Of a stretch of DNA of 56,662 nt, positions 52,220 through 56,662 are shown in pieces; within the stretch, counting starts at the first letter, position 1; each line of letters starts with the position of its first letter. The notes under the pieces are model-generated. The model made no database searches. It was given only the letters and a program-made list of their open reading frames with translations, and had not been told where the DNA came from. The translations under genes were made by a program, and so were the position numbers. This DNA is from Anaeroplasmataceae bacterium (lineage in GTDB: Bacteria > Bacillota_I > Bacilli_A > Acholeplasmatales > Anaeroplasmataceae): the NCBI GenBank assembly GCA_029067355.1, contig JAIEEQ010000007.1, positions 1-56,662 of the forward strand, given 5' to 3'.

Positions 52220-53352
52220 TGAATGGAATCTATATTCATATTCCATTTTGTAATAGCATTTGTTCCTATTGTGATTTTCCCAAGCAATTGGCGAAAAGGG
52301 AAACAAAGGAAATCTATATGGAGCATCTTTTAAAGGAACTCTCTAGCTATGAAAAGCAGGATTGGTTCTCTTCTAAATGGGCTTTGAAAACGGAAAGTGT
52401 CTATATTGGAGGAGGAACTCCTAATAGTCTTTCTTTATCCCAATTGGAACGCTTATTTCAGGCATTAAAGCCATATTTATCTAGAAGCAAGGAAAATACC
52501 ATAGAAATCAATCCAGAGCTTTTAACAGAAGAACAGGTATCCCTTTTTAAACGATATGGTATCAACCGGATAAGTATAGGTGTGCAGACCTTAAATCCAA
52601 AACTAATTCAGATTATTCGGCGGAATCATACAGAACAAATTGTCAAAGAAGCAGTAAAGCTTTTAAAAAAATGCGGAATAACAAATATCAATTTAGATAT
52701 GATGTATGGTCTTCCAGGACAGACCTTGAAGGATGTAAAACAAGATGTGAAAAAGATTCTTCATCTAGATGTTCCTCATATCTCATATTATAGTCTGATA
52801 GTAGAAGAAAAAACAATTCTTTCCTATGAACTGAAACATAGTCAAACTCAATTGCCTGATGATGATTCTGTTGTGGATATGGCAAATTATTTGACTAAAA
52901 AACTAAAAAAGAGGCAGTTTATTCACTATGAAATCAGTAATTATGCGAAGAAGGGCTATGAATCGACTCATAATCTTGGCTACTGGAGCTGCTTTGAATA
53001 CCTTGGAATAGGTGCTAGTGCTTGTAGCTATTTTCAGCATAAAAGAATTCAAAATCCAAGCTCTTTGGTGAAATATTATAGGAATGAGGAAAGGATTTGT
53101 ACACCTATTTCCTCTAAAGAGGCAAAAAAAGAGTTTATGATGCTTGGCTTAAGAAAACTAAATGGAATATCTGTGGATGACTATTTTCAACGATTTAAAA
53201 CATATCCAAAAGATGATTTTGACTTAGTTTCTTTGTTTAAAAAAGGGTTGATTGAGGAAAAAAACGGCCTCATTCGGATAAAAGAGGATAAAATATGGTT
53301 AGGCAATTTAGTCTTTGAAGCTTTTGTAGGAGGTGCTGAGGATGAAGAATAG
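52219..53352 (+). CDS. hemW: HemW-like radical SAM protein (heme chaperone)
   Basis: 377 residues. The radical SAM cluster motif CNSICSYC follows YIHIPF. GGGTPNSLS, ISIGVQTLNPKL and LDMMYGLPGQT are shared with HemN/HemW, and the C-terminal winged-helix part is present. HemW-type proteins are often annotated as coproporphyrinogen dehydrogenase; the CxxxCxxC form and length fit HemW better. No heme genes lie in the window. It overlaps the xerD start by 11 nt. Confidence 0.9.
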   Translation: MNGIYIHIPFCNSICSYCDFPKQLAKRETKEIYMEHLLKELSSYEKQDWFSSKWALKTESVYIGGGTPNSLSLSQLERLFQALKPYLSRSKENTIEINPELLTEEQVSLFKRYGINRISIGVQTLNPKLIQIIRRNHTEQIVKEAVKLLKKCGITNINLDMMYGLPGQTLKDVKQDVKKILHLDVPHISYYSLIVEEKTILSYELKHSQTQLPDDDSVVDMANYLTKKLKKRQFIHYEISNYAKKGYESTHNLGYWSCFEYLGIGASACSYFQHKRIQNPSSLVKYYRNEERICTPISSKEAKKEFMMLGLRKLNGISVDDYFQRFKTYPKDDFDLVSLFKKGLIEEKNGLIRIKEDKIWLGNLVFEAFVGGAEDEE

Positions 53353-54271
53353 AGAAGTTAGCTTTTATGAATTTTCAGATTTTAAGTATTACTTGCAGAC
53401 TGACAAACGGCTGAGTCCTAATACAATAGCAGCCTATATGACGGATTTAGAGCTATATGGAGAATTTTTAATAAAATATCAGAATCGCTCAGATATAGCT
53501 ACCGTTACAGAGGAGCACATCAATCGTTATATAGCTTCCTTAAGACGTGCTGAATTTTCTAAACAGACGATTTCAAGAAAAATTATAGCAATAAAGGAAT
53601 TTCACAAGTTTCTGTACTCAGAAAAAATAACGGATGAGGATCCAGCTAAGTTTATTGATTTGCCTAAGCCTTCTAAGCCTTTACCTGTTGTCCTCAGCAA
53701 GGAAGAGATTGCTAAAATGCTTGAATCGATTGAAACGGATACTCCTTTAGGACTTAGAAATAAGGCGATGATAGAAACGCTTTATGCTTCAGGTTTGAGA
53801 ATTAGTGAGTTAGTTCATCTAAGTATTGCAGATATTCATTTGAGAGAAAAATATATAGTGGTAATTGGGAAAGGGAATAAGGAAAGAATGGTACCTCTAG
53901 GTGAAATGGCAGTTATCGCTTTAAGAAACTATATTGAGAAGGGACGACCCTTTTTATCTAAAAAGCCTGGCAACACTTTGTTTTACAATTATCAGGGCAA
54001 TCCGATTTCAAGGCAAGCACTTTATAAATACATTGTAAAGCTGGCGGCAGATAATGGAATTGAAAAGGAAATATCACCTCATACCATTCGCCATAGCTTT
54101 GCAACGCATCTATTAGAGGGAGGAACTGATTTGAGGATTGTTCAGGAGCTTTTAGGCCATGAAGATATTTCAACTACCCAGATTTATACCCATATTGATC
54201 GTTTGAGATTAAAGGAAATGTATGAACATACTCATCCTTTAGCTATAAAAAATAAAAAAGAAGGAGAATAG
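53342..54271 (+). CDS. xerD: Tyrosine recombinase XerD
   Basis: 309 residues: a SAM-like N-terminal core-binding domain, then the catalytic domain with Arg in ASGLRISEL, Lys in VIGKGNKERMV, HTIRHSFATHLL, LLGHEDISTTQIYTH and the nucleophile Tyr in QIYTH. It resolves chromosome dimers with FtsK. xerD followed by deoB matches ripX-drm of Bacillus, which supports XerD over a phage integrase. ATG 53342 follows AGGAGGT. Confidence 0.95.
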   Translation: MKNREVSFYEFSDFKYYLQTDKRLSPNTIAAYMTDLELYGEFLIKYQNRSDIATVTEEHINRYIASLRRAEFSKQTISRKIIAIKEFHKFLYSEKITDEDPAKFIDLPKPSKPLPVVLSKEEIAKMLESIETDTPLGLRNKAMIETLYASGLRISELVHLSIADIHLREKYIVVIGKGNKERMVPLGEMAVIALRNYIEKGRPFLSKKPGNTLFYNYQGNPISRQALYKYIVKLAADNGIEKEISPHTIRHSFATHLLEGGTDLRIVQELLGHEDISTTQIYTHIDRLRLKEMYEHTHPLAIKNKKEGE

Positions 54272-54274
54272 AAC

Positions 54275-55450
54275 ATGTTTAAAAGAGTATTTTTAGTAGT
54301 AATGGACTCTGTTGGGTGCGGAACAGCCCCTCTGAGCCATTTATATGGAGATGATGGTGCAAATACCATTTCTCATATTGCAGAGGCTACAAACGGCATA
54401 AAACTGCCAACCTTGGAGTCCTTTGGTTATGGAAATTTGACAAAGATTATAGGTGTAAAGCCAAATAAAAAGCCCATTGCCTATTATGGAAAGGCAGATG
54501 AGCTTTCAACAGGAAAGGATACAATGACAGGTCATTTTGAGATGGTTGGCATTCATACCACTCAGCCGTTTAAAACCTTTACAGATACAGGCTTTCCTAA
54601 GGAGCTTATTGATTTGCTAGAGGAAAAAACAGGTCATAAAATTATTGGAAATAAGGCAGCCAGTGGCACAGAAATATTAAAGGAATTGGGAGAAGAGCAT
54701 ATTAAAACAGGAGCTATGATTGTATATACCTCTGCAGATAGTGTGCTTCAAATTGCGTGTCATGAAACCTATTTTGGGTTAGAGGAGCTTTATCGCTGCT
54801 GTAAGATAGCAAGAGAAATCTGCTTGGATGAAAAGTATAAGGTGGGAAGAATTATAGCAAGACCATTCCTAGGAGAAAGCAAGGACACCTTTAAGCGTAC
54901 TCCAAATCGTCATGATTATGCATTGTCACCTTCTCATGAAACAACGTTAGATGCTTTAAAACAGGCTAAATTTGACGTTATTTCTATTGGAAAGATTAAT
55001 GATATATTTAATACCTGTGGGATTACAGAAGCTTATAAAACCGTTTCAAATCACAATGGTATGGAGATCCTAAATCAAATAGCAAACAAGGATTTTACTG
55101 GGCTTTGTTTTGTTAATTTGGTTGACTTTGATGCCTTGTATGGACATCGTAGAGATCCTTTAGGATACAAGAGTTGTCTAGAGGAGTTTGACGCTGATTT
55201 AGCTACCTTTTTACCGCTTATGAAGGATGATGACTTATTGATGATTACAGCAGATCATGGAAACGATCCGACTTGGACAGGTACTGACCATACAAGAGAG
55301 TATGTTCCTATTTTTGTTTATGGTAAAAAGCTTAAAGCAGGAGATCTTGGGACTCGTAAAACCTTTGCAGATTTAGGACAGACAATTGCTCAAAATTTTG
55401 GTGTAGAGGACCAACGAATTGGCACTAGCTTTTTAGAGGATTTAAGGTAA
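54275..55450 (+). CDS. deoB: Phosphopentomutase
   Basis: 391 residues of the alkaline-phosphatase-like superfamily. Metal and phosphate-site residues are seen in VVMDSVGCG and TADHGNDPTWTGTDHTRE, and TGKDTMTGHFEMVG is also diagnostic. It interconverts ribose-1-/5-phosphate and the deoxy forms in nucleoside salvage. It lies 3 bp after xerD; its stop overlaps the next start by one base. Confidence 0.97.
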   Translation: MFKRVFLVVMDSVGCGTAPLSHLYGDDGANTISHIAEATNGIKLPTLESFGYGNLTKIIGVKPNKKPIAYYGKADELSTGKDTMTGHFEMVGIHTTQPFKTFTDTGFPKELIDLLEEKTGHKIIGNKAASGTEILKELGEEHIKTGAMIVYTSADSVLQIACHETYFGLEELYRCCKIAREICLDEKYKVGRIIARPFLGESKDTFKRTPNRHDYALSPSHETTLDALKQAKFDVISIGKINDIFNTCGITEAYKTVSNHNGMEILNQIANKDFTGLCFVNLVDFDALYGHRRDPLGYKSCLEEFDADLATFLPLMKDDDLLMITADHGNDPTWTGTDHTREYVPIFVYGKKLKAGDLGTRKTFADLGQTIAQNFGVEDQRIGTSFLEDLR

Positions 55451-56622
55451 TGAATTCCTTTATTTTTCATACTCCAACAAAGGTATTTTTTGGCAAAAAT
55501 GAAGAGCAGAAAATAGGAGAAATTTTAACCAAATTTAATGCGAAAAAAATCCTTTTGCATTATGGAAAAATCTCTATCATAAAAAGTGGACTTTTAGAGA
55601 AAATTAAAACATACTTAGAAAAGGCTGAAATTAAGTATGTGGAGCTTGGTGGGGTTGATCCAAATCCTAAATTATCCTTAGTGGAAAAGGGAGTTGAACT
55701 TGTCAAAAAGGAGCAGGTGGATTTTATATTAGCAATTGGAGGAGGTTCTGTTATAGACTCAGCAAAATCAATTGCTGTTGGAGCGTTTGTAGAGCATTCT
55801 CCATGGCTGTTTTCTACCCATGAAAAGACCCCAAGAAATGCCCTTCCTTTAGGTGTCATTTTGACCCTGGCAGCAAGTGGCTCAGATATGTCAGATTCCT
55901 GTGTGATTACCAACGAAAAAACTAAGGAAAAAAGAGGCTTCAATAGCCCTTTCAATCGACCAAAATTTGCAGTTTTAAATCCTGAATTAACCTATACAGT
56001 TTCAGCCTATCAAACCGCCTGTGGAATTGTGGATATTATGATGCATACCTTAGAGCGATTCATTTCAATTGGAGAGGTAACTGAGCCAACAGATTCCATA
56101 GCAATTGGGTTGTTAAAAGCAGTTTATCAAGCTGGAAAAGTTGCTATCAAGGAACCAAAGAACTATGAAGCAAGAGCAACCCTTCTTTGGGCAAATAGTT
56201 TATCTCACAATGGCTTAACCTCCTGTGGAAGAGCATTTGTAATGTCAGTTCATCAGCTAGAGCATGAGCTCAGTGGGATGTTTGATGAGATTGCTCATGG
56301 TGCAGGATTAGCCATTTTATGGCCTGCATGGGCAAAGCATGCATATCCCTTTGCGAAGGATCGGTTTAAGCGTTTTGTCTATGAGGTTATGGAGATTGCA
56401 CCAAGTGGTAATGAGGATTTAGATATAGAAAAAGGTATCCAAAAATTAAAAGATTTTTTTAAGGAAATAGGGATGCCCGTAACTTTAAAGGAAGTCAATA
56501 TTACAGAAGATGATATCAAAAAACTAGCAGTAAATGTTACATTTCATCATACAAGAATTATACGAGATGTAATAGAAATCGATGAAGCAATGGCATTGAA
56601 AATCTATCGTGAAGCGCTATAA
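55450..56622 (+). CDS. Iron-type alcohol dehydrogenase (butanol dehydrogenase-like)
   Basis: 390 residues. The NAD(P) site is at GGGSVIDSAKSIA; metal ligands are in GIVDIMMHTLE (Asp, His) and HQLEHELSGMFDEIAHGAGLA (two His). The family reduces aldehydes such as butyraldehyde, usually with NADPH, and is the YugJ/BDH group. The metal ion and substrate are not settled by sequence. Last gene in the window, ending in a terminator. Confidence 0.93.
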   Translation: MNSFIFHTPTKVFFGKNEEQKIGEILTKFNAKKILLHYGKISIIKSGLLEKIKTYLEKAEIKYVELGGVDPNPKLSLVEKGVELVKKEQVDFILAIGGGSVIDSAKSIAVGAFVEHSPWLFSTHEKTPRNALPLGVILTLAASGSDMSDSCVITNEKTKEKRGFNSPFNRPKFAVLNPELTYTVSAYQTACGIVDIMMHTLERFISIGEVTEPTDSIAIGLLKAVYQAGKVAIKEPKNYEARATLLWANSLSHNGLTSCGRAFVMSVHQLEHELSGMFDEIAHGAGLAILWPAWAKHAYPFAKDRFKRFVYEVMEIAPSGNEDLDIEKGIQKLKDFFKEIGMPVTLKEVNITEDDIKKLAVNVTFHHTRIIRDVIEIDEAMALKIYREAL

Positions 56623-56636
56623 AATGATGAAACTAG

Positions 56637-56662
56637 GATAGTCCCTTAGGGCTATCTTTTTT
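56637..56662 (+). terminator. Terminator at the right edge
   Basis: GATAG-CCC pairs with GGGCTATC (one bulged T), 3-nt loop, T-run reaching the window end. Confidence 0.85.

Noticed and set aside
53342-54271. Integrase of a mobile element
   Set aside because: It sits in the conserved xerD-deoB pair and has no attachment site or phage genes around it.
55560-55955. A 131-residue minus-strand ORF inside the alcohol dehydrogenase
   Set aside because: It is antisense to the NAD-binding region, a coding shadow.

Overview
The window is a gene-dense, AT-rich stretch of a Bacillota chromosome (class Bacilli in the broad sense). Gene blocks shared with Bacillus are recognisable: rbgA-rnhB-topA, ftsY-ylxM-ffh, yqeG-yqeH-yqeK-rsfS, truB-ribF-rpsO-pnp and xerD-deoB. 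TGA is used as a stop and Trp is TGG, so the genetic code is standard and the Mycoplasma/Spiroplasma code is excluded. Shine-Dalgarno sites of the GGTGAT/AAGGAG type, occasional TTG starts, many 1-23 nt gene overlaps and trimmed operons suggest a compact genome, for instance an Erysipelotrichia, RF39-like or Acholeplasma-related gut bacterium. That placement is inference. I see no phage, insertion sequence, CRISPR array or tRNA gene.

Layout, left to right. Glycogen metabolism: the 3' part of glgB, then glgP (2-3527). A membrane-anchored MutS-like ATPase converges on a HAD phosphatase (3642-6069). An operon encodes a TM protein, a TM-less FtsK translocase, signal peptidase I, RbgA and RNase HII (6176-11814), followed by topA, an orphan AAA ATPase and the SRP genes ftsY-ylxM-ffh (to 18153). 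Next come a small kinase-like ATPase and the two U32 proteins of tRNA 5-hydroxyuridine synthesis (18204-20724), a small unknown gene, a DUF45 protease, greA, and a SigK-like sigma factor on the minus strand (to 22934). The yqeG-yqeH-yqeK-rsfS cluster, a lipoprotein and a thyA-folA-plsC-mutS2-thiN-MATE run fill 22999-33491. truB-ribF, rpsO with its leader, and pnp lead to the RNase P RNA gene (about 39210-39555).

The accessory part is 39.6-50.5 kb. It holds a membrane/metallophosphoesterase fusion; a PadR regulator whose promoter carries two copies of a palindromic operator, followed by HAAS/DUF1700-like and DUF4097-like envelope genes; and lepA and a HIT protein. Next is an isolated, compositionally different pair: a secreted unknown protein and a MacB-like ATPase-permease. 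After it comes a TPP riboswitch controlling the thiamine transporter gene thiT. The right end holds mscL (minus strand), an amidohydrolase, hemW-like, xerD, deoB and an iron-type alcohol dehydrogenase.

How the genes work together: many products concern ribosome assembly and translation (RbgA, YqeH, RsfS, S15, LepA, TruB, RNase P, the TrhP pair) and chromosome processing (FtsK, XerD, TopA, RNase HII, MutS2). Cofactor supply looks salvage-based: ThiT plus ThiN for TPP, and RibF for FMN/FAD. The items most worth a second look are the secreted protein/ABC pair, the PadR operon, the FtsK without membrane segments, the RbgA with a degenerate G4 motif, the lone SigK-like factor, and a 36-bp coding-plus-stop duplication at the end of rsfS.
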